A DNA stretch of 64,000 nt from Botrytis cinerea B05.10. Taxonomy: Eukaryota; Ascomycota; Leotiomycetes; Helotiales; Sclerotiniaceae. Positions 33,039 through 43,786 of this stretch are shown piece after piece (the stretch's first letter is position 1; each line of letters begins with the position of its first letter). The notes beneath the pieces are model-generated. The model was not told where the DNA came from and made no database searches. It worked only from the letters and a program-made list of their open reading frames with translations. The stretch is taken from the NCBI RefSeq assembly GCF_000143535.2, contig NC_037321.1:992001-1056000 (forward strand), read 5' to 3'. Both the position numbers and the translations under genes were made by a program.

Positions 33039-35766
33039 ATGACATTCTATCAAACTCTGGAAGCCATTGTAACTTTATTCATACAGCTGTTTGTGATCTT
33101 TCCATATAGTGCTTTAACGATTAGACGGCAGCGAGAATTGATACCAAAGAATAAACAATCGATTGAAGATACCGCACATTCCGAAAAGAAAGATTCAGAA
33201 AGAAAACCAGGAGCTATGATCTCCGATAAAGTTCACAAGCTCTGTACGAGCCAGGAGACGGTCTCCTCATTACTCGCAAAGGATCCTACTATGGCACCGG
33301 GTGATGCTTGGAAGCAATTGTATGGGGGGCATGCGGCAGGTGAGAAAGAGAGCAAGAATGAGGCTAGGAGACATCGCGATACAATTACACCAGAAGATTT
33401 GCAGAGAGCTTTGGAATGTGGGAATTGGGGCCCAACTCAACCAAGTGAACTCTTTCTGAAGGTAAAAGGTCTTTATCTGATAATTCGAGACCACTGTTAA
33501 CAATCGGCAGATGTATCATGATGCGTTATGTACTCTAGACAATAGCGTAAGCAATTGCATGGTCAGTCCGCCATTGATGGGAAGTTCTGGTGTTATGCCA
33601 TTGAGTGTTATTTCAGTGTATGTACCACTCAATCTTCCTGCAATTATATCAGGCGACCTCTCTTTTTCAATAAATATTCTAACAAGAGAACGCATTTAGG
33701 GTACCGGACATCATGCGACATATGTCCAATCTCATCGTTCGAGCTGAGAAAGAAGTTATTCTAGCAACAAATTATTGGCAGAATTCGGTAGCCTCGAAAT
33801 ATATTACAAATGCCATGAGGGAGCTTTCTAGAAGAGCTGGTGAGAGAGGGGAGAGGATAGTATTCAAACTACAATATGATAGAGGAAGTCCAAAACAATT
33901 GCTCGACAATCATTACTTCGTCCCGGAGAAGGAATATCTAGGCAAAGCTGTTGCTCTTCCTGCTGCAGAAGACATCCCAAATATCGACCTCCAGGTCATG
34001 AATTATCACAGACCTATGCTCGGAACATTCCATTGCAAATACATGGTTGTGGATAGAAAATTCGCTGTCCTCCAAAGCAACAATATTCAGGACAACGACA
34101 ACATGGAAATGATGACACATTTGGAAGGACCAATCGTTGATTCGCTTTATGACATGGCTTTAATTTCTTGGCATAAGAAGTTTGAGCCACCATTGCCAAG
34201 TCATAATTCTCCTGCAGTTCAAGGAGGACTGAGATCATTTGAAAACAAAGGTCACAATGAAATTTTCGATCAAAATGGAGCAATTAGGGGTCACTCAGCT
34301 GTGCTACACCCAGAAAGAATGCAGACACAATCAGCTTACTCATATGAGCCTCGAGCTTCAAATCAGCCTGGTTATGTTCGCCCCGAGTCTACAGTCGATG
34401 GCAATGTAGCTACAGGACCCTCAACGAATGAGAGTGTCACACACCCTATTGGAAATTCTAACAGCACAGAAGACCTTCGCAACGGAGTCAGACAGATCCA
34501 ACTAGATGGCGATCAAAATACTCATCATGAATTTGAAGGCAAAGATCTCAAAACCACAGAAATGATGGCCGAAAACGCAAGAGCAATTGCAACGACAGGA
34601 GATGCCGAACACATTGTTCACACCAAAAATAGCGAGAAAAAAGAGCCTGTTTTACCTGAAAACGGCACTCTTGCTCAGCATGGAGTTAATGGGCCCGATA
34701 TGGAGACTCAAGAATTTCTGAGTAATGGAATTCAAGTAATTCCTCAATCACAAATCGAACACCCCTCGTCATCTATGAATCTTCTCCCAGAACACACGAC
34801 GGATGACCCCCATTACGATGAAGATATCGCTGGCGAAGTGGCTCGAGTTCAAACTGCAGTATCTCCCAAGAATGGAGAAACCAGAGTGGAAGCTGTCACT
34901 CGTCATCTCAACCACACTAAGAATCCAGGTTTCAAAGGAAATGCACCAGATTGTGCACCACAAGAGGAAATGACTCCTTACATACCCCACCCAGTCCATG
35001 AACCATTCCCCATTGCTATGGTTTGTCGTGAACCATATGGATCCCCAAATCATAGTTCTGTGTATAATCCTCAAAACGAGGTGTGGCTTTCTGCATTGAG
35101 AAATGCTACCAAGAATGTTTTTATCCAAAGTCCAACACTTAATGCTGAGCCTTTGGTTCCGGAAATTATCAATGCGTGTGAGAGGGGTATTGATGTTTAT
35201 TGCTATATCTGTCTGGGTTATAATGATACTGTAAGTTCTCTACACTCACATTTCGAACAATTCAGTGGGAGGTTTCTAATCAATGACTCTAGGGTGAACT
35301 CCTCCCCATGCAAGGCGGTACCAACGAAATGATCGCCCACAAAATGTACACCACACTCTCTGACGCCGGAAAACAACATCTCCACTACTTTTTCTACGTG
35401 GGCAAAGACCAAACCACCCCCTTGGTAGCAAAAAAGAAGCTTCGCGATTGCCACATCAAAGTGATGATCGTAGATGAACATATCGGTATTCAAGGCAATG
35501 GAAATCAAGATACACAGAGTTGGTTCCATAGTCAGGAAATTAATGTTATGATTGATAGCGCGATGGTGTGTAGAGGATGGATTGATGGGTTGAGGAGAAA
35601 TCAAAATACGCATTTGTATGGCGAGGTGGGGAAGAGTGATGGGATTTGGAGGGATGATAGGGGAGAGGAGGCGAAGGATGTTATTGGAGTTGATCCCGGG
35701 AGGTTTAGTTGGGCGAAGGGGTTTTTGGGCGCGATTAATAGGGTTAGGGGGACGGGAGATTTTTAG
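33039..35766 (+). CDS. phospholipase D-like protein with two HKD motifs
   Basis: Four exons, 33039-33461, 33511-33617, 33700-35230 and 35293-35766, encode 844 residues. All introns are 49-82 nt and keep frame. An N-terminal hydrophobic segment (VTLFIQLFVIFPYSALTI, about 12-30) suggests a membrane anchor. The first HKD motif is HCKYMVVD (H288, K290, D295), followed by an Asn-rich turn. The second is HIKVMIVD (H741, K743, D748), followed by GNGNQDTQSW. Both keep the catalytic His, Lys and Asp, so the enzyme is probably active as an intramolecular HKD pair. Between them, residues about 350-650 are a long, low-complexity, probably disordered insert. Relatives hydrolyse or transfer phosphodiester bonds (phospholipase D, cardiolipin synthase); the substrate is not determined. 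ATG 33039 is preferred for its CACC context. Confidence 0.88.
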
Positions 35767-36792
35767 TTTGAGGGGGGCGAGAGATACGGTTGAAGATGAG
35801 TATGAGGACGAGGAGTAGGAGGAGGTAAAGGAGGAGACAAGTGATGAATTGCATTTCTTTCGGTGTTCGGAGGGGATTTCTATTCGGTATGGAGTTTTAT
35901 GATACGTACACGCATTTATGAGTATGAATGAAGAATGAAATATAATAACATCTTATCTACATTAATCATAAACAACATCGTCTTAATCCTGTAATATCCT
36001 CACACGAATAGTATATATAGATACTATAGAGCGATTTGAAAACTAGCTAGGTAGGTAGTACATACCTGACAACAAAGACTACCAATACAACTTCTCTCGT
36101 CAAAAAGCGCAACTCACAATCATTTACACAAGTTTAAGAAAGCACTGTTGTGTTTGGATTTCTTGTGGTGAGAATCAGAGCGCTTGTTTTTTTGCTTGGG
36201 TTTGTGGAATTGGACGGGAGGCTTGAGGGAGGGAGGGAGGGAGGGGTGGGTGGAGTGGAGTGGAGTGGAGTGATGTTGAGACTTGGAGGTGGCGATTTGT
36301 TTGTAGGAAGGGGTTTTCGTAAGGGTGGTTCATTTTGCTGACTCGTCTCCCCTCTGAAGGAAGCGACTACTACAACATATTAATTTTACTGTCGTATGTA
36401 AAAAATGGGTGGTCAGCATTTCTTTCATCGCGTAGTCACAGAATAATTGCTAAACACCGTCGAAATTAGAAAAGGCAAAGGCGTGTAAGGAAGGTGGGAA
36501 CTGAAAGTCTGGAATAGGCTAATATGAAGTAGAAGGAGCGGATTTGATTCACATCACATAGGCACTGGCTCGGCTTGACTTAGTCAAGAGCAGGATGAAT
36601 CAATGCTGCTCTTTCTATCAAACAATCACACCTCTCATGTTCTAAACATTCCTGTTGTCTGTGTATTCTAGAGATTCTCATTACATTTCCCTGATCCGAA
36701 TAGAAATTCCCCAAGTACATAATCTTTCACGCTTAGACTTCTGTTCCACATCCCGTTTCTTTCCAAAGGAACTGGAATATCTCAACACGACC
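35767..36792. other. intergenic region
   Basis: 1 kb between the phospholipase-D-like gene and the F-box gene. It includes a G-rich microsatellite (36,225-36,272), T-rich leader-like DNA near 36,600 and no recognised gene. Confidence 0.5.
36225..36272. repeat. G-rich microsatellite (GAGG)n then (TGGAG)n
   Basis: About four GGGA units are followed by GGTGGG and four TGGAG pentamers. The runs of three or more G could form a quadruplex, which is inference. Confidence 0.8.
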
Positions 36793-38271
36793 ATGAAATT
36801 ACTTGATATATATCGAGATGTCCTAACTATGATTGTCGAGGATCTTCACGAAAGCTATTCGCCGTTCGAACTTGATCAGAGCGTGTATAGTCTGGCACTA
36901 ACATGCAGACAATTTTACCGAATGTGCGAACCTCTTCTCTGCTCCCGATACAACAACAAAGACCATGACATTGGCAGGGTCAGTAAATTTATTAGAATGC
37001 TCATATCGCGGCCAGATCGATGGCCTGACTTCAAATTCGTTTCGATTGGGTGGGATTACGGATGGGATCACAGATACTTCGGTATTTTCTTGACTAGAGA
37101 TGAACACATTGATATGCTCGCAGATGTTCCGTTCTTGAAAACTAAAATAGATCTACTCCCAGCCGAACTTCACAGGTTACAGAACCGGACAGATGGCAAG
37201 ATTAGAGAGGAAGAGAAAAGAGAGCCTCACACAACATATGTGACGGATCTTGCAGAAGCATTCAAACGACTACTAGACGTGGGTGATCCTCAGACCTACG
37301 CTACGTTACTGGTATACATGTTCAATATTCTGAGCCTTTACATACAAAAGCTCCATATTAAGATAAATGGTTCGGAAGGAATAAGTTCAAGTTTTTGGCG
37401 CTCAGAAATCTTCACAGAGGCAAATTCTCTCAAGTTCGTCTCACTTGAAGAGCTTCACTACGTTGCTGTGGATTCCTGGGAATCAATGCCGAGAGAGGTC
37501 GTTGCCACAACAACACTACGTTTAGAAGAGCTCGATATCTTGATGAAAATACCTACCCTGAAGAAGTTGAAGGTCGATGGCTTTGCATTCGAATCAGAGT
37601 GGCTCTATATTTGGGTCGAGAGACCGAGATCGTGTGCGGTGGAATCTCTAGATCTCATGTATAACTTTAATGTCAAATTTGTACAGTGGGAAATCTTCTT
37701 GGCCGTATTCAAGAAGTTAAAGCATTTCTCATACTATGGAAATTCAAGGGATTTAAATCGTGGAGGAAGGCGGCGCAATGTTGCTTCAGTCACTCGCCAT
37801 TTTCTTGGCAGTCTTATGGAAGGCATCTTTTTGCATAGAAATAGCTTGGAATCTCTATCTTTGACGGGAATCCATAGGTCGGTATATGACCATAAGTACC
37901 TCGAAATATCGACTACCCCTGGCTTTACACAGTTGTTTTGTTTGAAGCACATGAAGATACAGCTGGATTTATTGGTCGGTGTGGAGGGTAATTCGGTTGG
38001 TTTCCAATTACATGAACTTCTGCCGGAATCGCTAGAGACTCTGGAATTGTGGTCTCAAACTAGCATTGAATACATGACTCTCACCGAGAACTTATCTGGG
38101 TTGATGATACATAAAAAGAAATTTCCAGGTTTTTCATTGAGAGAGGTGAAATTCGGATACGCGGTCGAGAAACTTCAGGTTGAGGAGACTTGGAAAAATA
38201 ATTTGATCAAGGATCTTGGGGAGAATGGGATTCATTTGATGTTTGTTGGTCTTTCAAGAGAAGATGTTTGA
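36793..38271 (+). CDS. F-box-like protein with leucine-rich C-terminal half
   Basis: One exon, 492 residues from the ATG at 36793 (ACGACC before it). Residues 1-50 have the pattern of an F-box-type helix bundle (MKLLDIYRDVLTMIVEDLHE, then VYSLALTCRQFYRMCEPLL), close to the usual LPxE..I..YL..L..L..C+.F. The rest alternates Leu-rich strands and helices in the irregular spacing seen in fungal F-box/LRR proteins (LKFVSLEELHYVAVDSWESM, LEELDILMKIPTLKKLKVDG, ESLDLMYNF, LETLELWSQTSIEY). Such proteins act as substrate adaptors of SCF ubiquitin ligases, a role inferred from the family. The large lineage-specific expansion of this type means the substrate is unknown. The gene sits alone between non-coding stretches. 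Confidence 0.7.
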   Translation: MKLLDIYRDVLTMIVEDLHESYSPFELDQSVYSLALTCRQFYRMCEPLLCSRYNNKDHDIGRVSKFIRMLISRPDRWPDFKFVSIGWDYGWDHRYFGIFLTRDEHIDMLADVPFLKTKIDLLPAELHRLQNRTDGKIREEEKREPHTTYVTDLAEAFKRLLDVGDPQTYATLLVYMFNILSLYIQKLHIKINGSEGISSSFWRSEIFTEANSLKFVSLEELHYVAVDSWESMPREVVATTTLRLEELDILMKIPTLKKLKVDGFAFESEWLYIWVERPRSCAVESLDLMYNFNVKFVQWEIFLAVFKKLKHFSYYGNSRDLNRGGRRRNVASVTRHFLGSLMEGIFLHRNSLESLSLTGIHRSVYDHKYLEISTTPGFTQLFCLKHMKIQLDLLVGVEGNSVGFQLHELLPESLETLELWSQTSIEYMTLTENLSGLMIHKKKFPGFSLREVKFGYAVEKLQVEETWKNNLIKDLGENGIHLMFVGLSREDV

Positions 38272-39504
38272 TGGGTCCATAAACCCGAGAGTTCTAGCTT
38301 GTTGAACGGACAGAGTATGGGAAGATGGAGCATAAGCTAAACTATCGTACGAAGTATGGATAAAAAGAGCATAACTCAGAGAATTATGGATGAAAACAAC
38401 ATAGATAGAGGCATTGTGGGTGGTAAAAGGCCTGCGGCTAGAAGAGATATAGATAAGGAGGGAGTATAATGGCACACTTCTGCCACATAATTATCAAACC
38501 TCAATGTCTCCCATGACAGAGCCTTTCAAATTCTCCAGCATATCGTTAATGTCAAAAAAACAAAGGAGCACGGTGAAATCCTTCATGGTGTGATCTATCT
38601 CAAGCGGCTGTGACGGAGCTAGCGAGAAAAAGGGGTTGGAAGGTTTCCTGTCAACTTACTTGATAGGGAAATGCGTGAAAATTGAGTTATCTCTTAACTC
38701 CTGGTCCTTTTTGTAGGCCCTTGATTGATATCGAGTCATGAGATTCATTTATTGCTTTAAAGACATTCGTTCCGGAAATCATGTCCTCGGAATGCATCTC
38801 ATCTCACTCATCGTGTATTTGTAAAGCACTCTGCTATATTTCCTCGTTTCTTTACATGATTTCTCCAAACGCCTGTCTGAGAAATTTTATAGTGAGAGAA
38901 GAAAATGTAGACCAAATGAACTAGAGAAGGAGAGAAAATCGCTTGTGTATTGGTGATGCTAGGAGCTAAAGAGCTATGTAAAGACTGACAAAGGAATGTG
39001 ACGATGCCTGTTCTCTGGTTGTGAATTTAGAAGATAATGTTTAGTGATTGATAGACCAGTCCTCAAAAGAGCGTGTATATGTGAGATGAAATGAAATGAA
39101 ATCAAACGAATCAGCATATGTGTATCTTGAAGAAATCCCACGGGTCCCTCTCCAAGATCATGGACGATTGAATTTCTGCCCTGGTGTCTGCCCCAGAATT
39201 TGCCGCAATCGAGCTTCGCGATTTCAGCGGCTATTCGGGTTCAAAACACAAAAGCTACGATTCTACCGCTCCCAATTTCTTTTTATCAAACACAGTGGAG
39301 AGTAGCTCTCCGTGTCTTTGATAGGTTTTCGATGAGTCCTCTGTCTCGTGACAGTCATATAATTGTTATCTCTCTTGTTTTCCAACCTGGATGCTGGAAC
39401 TTGTCATCCCAAATGACCAATTCAAGACATCCAACCCCTTGATATACACCAGTGCTTTCAGTGTTTTGAAGAATTAAAGCATTCTTCCTACTCTTACCAG
39501 GAGT
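38272..39504. other. intergenic region
   Basis: 1.2 kb between the F-box gene and the HET relic. Short frames at 39,096-39,442 (plus) have no motif. Nothing further is seen. Confidence 0.5.
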
Positions 39505-40640
39505 TTAAATGTTGACTAGCAGGACCTTTGAGTGAGATGCATTACATTCGTTCGTAATCAAGTTCCATTCCCGGACGAATTGATTGTACGTATAGTGATA
39601 GGGTCGCCCTTCGCTCTCGAAGTGTGCCCTCCTTGCGGCATAATCTGGGGCTGCATCCTCAGGGCAATCCCAAAAAATTGACGGGATTTCATGGCCGCAG
39701 ACTTCCAAAGTTGGCCCTGAGAGCTTAACATGACCTTTATGTACTATTCCAAAATGATCATCATTCTCATTACAAATGATTATTTCTATGATTTTGGCAT
39801 CTAGCTGATCTTTCATATTATTATCATCCCCATCTAAGTTATCATAGATTCGACGAGTTGACATGTGGCTGGCACTGACTGAAGCCCAATTCCAAGATGG
39901 TGCGATATATTCAGCATGCCGTATGAGTGGCAAGCCGCTGTTGTCGGACCTTTGCCAAAGAAGGCCTCTTTCAAGGTTTGAGGAAGAGCAGACAGAGGTA
40001 TTTTTTTGCAATGCTGTTGGAGGTTTTGTCTCGTTGTTACTGTTGTAGGTGAAGAGCCCCAACAATAACTCAATGAAACCCAGTTGCCAATTCTGATTAG
40101 TTTCTAACAAAAACGGATCCTCACTTTCGTGCTGTACATCTATAACTCTGGTTGGCAGTTTTCGTTCAACATTGTCTCGATTCTGGCATTCCTTGTGGTT
40201 GGAGAGACATTGCTGTAACCAAGTGGATATGACGTTGAAGCTCTCTTTCGATGAAACATCCGACGATAGTGGTCTCAAGGGTAAACTTTTGGCCAGTCGA
40301 TCGTCTTGACAGAAGTTATTCAGCCTTGCATCTTTATCGGATGAAAACTGTAGTAAAGTCTAACCTTTCGTAGTGTAGATGCCCAACGAAAATTCTTTTC
40401 CCCACGAGTTCCATGTTACTACCTGTTTTGAAAGTGGAACATATATCTTCATAAAGTCGAGATGGCCCCAAAGGTCCGGTCTTCTCAAGTACTTAAGTAC
40501 GATGTCGCAAAGCACACACCCACCACTGACTGCGTCAAACATGTCGCATACGTTACGGTAGATAATGCTGGAGATATCCAATTTCGACACAACTCGCAAA
40601 GGAATGGAGGTGTCGTCTGAGATATGGCCAAAATTTCGTA
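39505..40640 (-). pseudogene. HET-domain (heterokaryon incompatibility) gene relic with internal deletion
   Basis: Read on the minus strand, the pieces are in the right order for a HET protein. An N-terminal part holds GGCVLCDIVLKYL and WNSWGKEFSLGIY. A linker follows (FSSDKDARLNNFCQDDRL, then FNVISTWLQQCLSNHKECQ and LPTRVIDV). The HET start block WVSLSYCWGSSPTTVTTRQN leads to LPQTLKEAFF, and then at once a late-domain block, GLLWQRSDNSG followed by IAPSWNWASVS. Three lesions are visible. There is an in-frame TAG at 40360-40362. A one-base frameshift lies near 40,080-40,105, just before the YCWG block. The middle of the HET domain is missing, with a junction near 39,960-39,972 where the frame also changes. 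HET proteins trigger cell death after fusion of unlike strains; this copy cannot make a full one. Homology starts near 40,640, and earlier coding sequence is unclear. Confidence 0.8.
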
Positions 40641-40808
40641 CACGTGGCTGGCGAAGTAATTGCAGAGATCTTGTGTTGGGTTTGTTTATAGAGAGACAGA
40701 CACATGACGTAATACAAAATGAGTGACGTGGATATGATTTGATTAATTTTTTGTATATATTTTAAGCCTTAATATTCTTGCATGTAATCAAGTAGAGTGA
40801 ACAGTCAC

Positions 40809-43442
40809 TCAACCAATATTGAACTCGCTCGCAGCAGCCATATGCTCCTTCATCTTCCTCTTCATCCTCGCGGCAGCTTCATTGCCATCCACAGTAGGCA
40901 AGTCCAGCTCCATCTTCTTTTGTTTCCGCACTCTTTCTCCCTCGGGAGCTTTATCTTCTGCTTTCTCACCCCTCTTCGCCTTCCTAGCCGCGACACTTCG
41001 ATCTGCTTTGGTCATCTTCGCTGGTCTTAATCCTGGCACCTTAATGCTTCCAGGTTTGTCTCGCAAGGCAAATGCTTTGGCCAAATGACCCAAGTGCAAT
41101 TCTTGCATATTGAATATGTGTCTCTCATTTGCGACGTGAGTGGCATAAGCCCTGATATGACTCTGGTATCCACGGCGTGCCATCTCAAGATATTTTGGCG
41201 AGTCCAAACTCCATCGTTCAACTTCAAGTTGGAAATTCGTAGCTCTCTCTTCCCATTCGCGACCTATACCACCGAAACCCTTTTGTATCAAATCCTCAGC
41301 AGTGTGACGTGTCAGAGCTTTCTTTCCTTCACGGTATCCGGATGCTAAGATAGAAACATATTCCTCCTCGACGCCAGGCATAAGGAAGATCAAAGCACGA
41401 CCCTCGCGACCAGCTCTGGCTGTTCGACCAACACGATGTAGATGATCTTCCGCGCTAAAAGGCGGGTCATACTCGATGACAAAGTCGACATTTGGAAGAT
41501 CGAGACCTCGAGATGCAACATCAGTACATATCATAACACAAGGGTCCGCAGATTCGGAAAATGCCTTGAGGGTTGCTGTTCTGATGTTTTGTGCAAGAGA
41601 CCCGTGAAGTTTGTGTAGAATTACAGGGTTTGAATTATTCGAAATTGTAGTTCCATGCGCAATAGTCTCTTTGACCAATTCTGATTTTGGTAATGCGGGA
41701 AGATCAACCTTCTCCTCGTCCACAACCTCGGCTGAAGCTTCTGGGGTACGAGAGAAGAGCGAGAAGTGAAAGTCAACAGAGTCAGCACAAGAAATGAAAA
41801 CGATCGCCTTCATCACGGACCCTTTTCGTGCAAAAGCACGTTTCAATAGAGCCGTCAGGGTAACAAGTCTGAGCTTCGCAGGAACGATAGCATATGACTG
41901 CTTCAATTGCGTAGGGGCGGAGAAAGCTTTATCTTGGGCTTCAACGCCATTTTCCTTGTCTTGTTTCTCTTGTTCGGAAGGATCCGCTTGAATGTGCACA
42001 GCATCCTTTAAACTGATTTCTCCCAAACGCTGAACATTCATCTTCATCGTAGCAGAACATAAGATAGTAACTCTTCGTTTCGGGAGTGACCCCATGTCCG
42101 AATTTGCTTTGGCCACTGATCTTCGACCTATCTTCTCAACGATGCCTTTAATCTCTTCCTCGAACCCAAGCTCCATTAATCTATCTCCTTCATCCAACAC
42201 TAGCCATCTTACAGTAGCTACATTCAACACTTCTGTGTTATCGAGATGATCTGCTAATCGACCCGGTGTTGCAACAAGAATATTGACACCCTTTCGAAGT
42301 CTAGCCTTTTCTGATTGCTTACTCTCTCCTCCGTTAACGGTCGTACCAACAATCCATGGCGCACAACGTAAAACTTTCTCCAGCACAGCCGCGATTTGTT
42401 TGCACAGTTCTCTTGTAGGTGAAAGAATAATCGCAAAAAGTCCAGAATCTCGATGTATTTGTACGCCATTCTCACTCAATGCTAATATTCGCTCGACTAT
42501 AGGTAGTAGATATGCCAAAGTTTTTCCAGATCCAGTCTCTGCTTGTATGAAAGCATCGCTATCGTCCGATACCAACTGCTGTACAGATGCTTTTTGAATG
42601 GCGGTCGGAGCTTTCATATCGAGTTTAGTCGATAGATGGGCTGCAAGCCTTCTCGATAACCCTAGATTGGTGAAAGTCGCCATTTCCTCTGTCAAAGGCG
42701 CATTGGATGGTTTTGCCGGTTCCGCTTGTTCTTCGGGTTCATCAAAAGTTTTCTTTGAAGTAGGATTGAATGTGAATAGAGAAGAGACAACCTGGCCTGG
42801 TTTCCTCCCACCCTCAGCAATTTCGCGGTGGACGGCAGCCATTTCACGGTTTCGCATACCGTCGATACTACCATGTGGAAGCTTTCCGGAGACATAAGCC
42901 GGTCTCGTTTCATCTTGGAATGAAATCGCCTTCTTTGCGCCAGAGTTTATACTTCCTGGAGGCAATTTTCCGGAAGCATAAGCTGCTCTACCCTCGTCCT
43001 CGATTTGAGTAGCCTTCTTTCCACCAATGTTGATACTTCCAGGGGGCAACTTGCCAGCGACAAATGCCGTTCGTGGTTCTTCTTGAAAAGTGGTCTTCCT
43101 ACCTCCACCAACATTTATACTTCCAGATGGAAGTTTCCCGGAAGCATAAGCTGCTGTATTTTCATTTCTTCCACCGTAAGAGTTATAATTATCATCGACT
43201 CGTTGTCGCTTTGGTGCTCTTGATGAAGCTTCTCGCCCGATATACTCTTCCGCGCTCGTGTCATGTTGTGGTTCAGAGAATATTTCCCTTGCCGATGGTT
43301 TATTCGTGCTTTTGGTGACTCGGTGCTGCGCAGTTTTCTTCGCAGCCAATCGATCCTTCCAACGTCCTCCTTTAAATGCTTGTTTCGCAACTATAGGTAC
43401 ATCCCCAATCTCAAAATTCATCAGCATTCCATCGTCGGCCAT
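40809..43442 (-). CDS. dbp7: DEAD-box ATP-dependent RNA helicase Dbp7
   Basis: One exon, 877 residues. Helicase motifs in order: Q-motif region FTNLGLSRRLAAHL, Walker A AETGSGKT (301-308), PTREL (342-346), ATPGR (391-395), DEGD (417-420), SAT (463-465), RGLDLPNVD (645-653) and HRVGRTARAGR (669-679). DEGD in place of DEAD, FEIGDVPI...KGGRWKDRL at the N-terminus and the Lys-rich C-terminal tail identify Dbp7/DDX31. It acts in the nucleolus in early 60S ribosome assembly (family knowledge). A large acidic/Ser insert, AEVVDEEKVDLP, lies inside the C-terminal RecA domain, as in other Dbp7 proteins. Residues 98-195 hold four 28-residue repeats (separate entry). It is divergent from the pantothenate synthetase gene, with 344 bp between starts. 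Confidence 0.96.
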   Translation of the reverse strand: MADDGMLMNFEIGDVPIVAKQAFKGGRWKDRLAAKKTAQHRVTKSTNKPSAREIFSEPQHDTSAEEYIGREASSRAPKRQRVDDNYNSYGGRNENTAAYASGKLPSGSINVGGGRKTTFQEEPRTAFVAGKLPPGSINIGGKKATQIEDEGRAAYASGKLPPGSINSGAKKAISFQDETRPAYVSGKLPHGSIDGMRNREMAAVHREIAEGGRKPGQVVSSLFTFNPTSKKTFDEPEEQAEPAKPSNAPLTEEMATFTNLGLSRRLAAHLSTKLDMKAPTAIQKASVQQLVSDDSDAFIQAETGSGKTLAYLLPIVERILALSENGVQIHRDSGLFAIILSPTRELCKQIAAVLEKVLRCAPWIVGTTVNGGESKQSEKARLRKGVNILVATPGRLADHLDNTEVLNVATVRWLVLDEGDRLMELGFEEEIKGIVEKIGRRSVAKANSDMGSLPKRRVTILCSATMKMNVQRLGEISLKDAVHIQADPSEQEKQDKENGVEAQDKAFSAPTQLKQSYAIVPAKLRLVTLTALLKRAFARKGSVMKAIVFISCADSVDFHFSLFSRTPEASAEVVDEEKVDLPALPKSELVKETIAHGTTISNNSNPVILHKLHGSLAQNIRTATLKAFSESADPCVMICTDVASRGLDLPNVDFVIEYDPPFSAEDHLHRVGRTARAGREGRALIFLMPGVEEEYVSILASGYREGKKALTRHTAEDLIQKGFGGIGREWEERATNFQLEVERWSLDSPKYLEMARRGYQSHIRAYATHVANERHIFNMQELHLGHLAKAFALRDKPGSIKVPGLRPAKMTKADRSVAARKAKRGEKAEDKAPEGERVRKQKKMELDLPTVDGNEAAARMKRKMKEHMAAASEFNIG
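42858..43151 (-). repeat. four in-frame 84-bp repeats inside DBP7
   Basis: Residues 98, 126, 154 and 182 each begin a unit reading A-Y/F-x-S/A-GKLP-x-GSI-N/D, exactly 28 residues apart. The units are similar but not identical in DNA, so the expansion is not recent. Confidence 0.9.
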
Positions 43443-43786
43443 TGTTGCTATTTTGGTGAAAATTCAATCTGAAATGCTATAAATTTCCAGAAACAAAATG
43501 CGCAAATGCAGAAGTTTCATGCCAGAAAAAAAGTTGAGCTTAGACCACCATCCCTCCGTCCCACCAGTCGCGGGAGATCTAAACTATTTCTGAACAAGCG
43601 TCATTCGAGCTCCAGCAAATATCAAAAATTATCTCGGGCTTCATTCTACGCTGCACATAACAGAACAGGATGACTCAAATTTGTATTTCTTACCGATATG
43701 GACCCTAATTGGGTTGCAAATCTCAGTTCTGCATTTGTTTTGATATTGACACTCAGTTTGGAGTACAACAGCACCCATTGTTCACG
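43443..43786. promoter_or_regulatory. divergent promoter region DBP7/PAN6
   Basis: 344 bp between two start codons on opposite strands. No TATA box is evident; nothing else is recognised. Confidence 0.5.
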
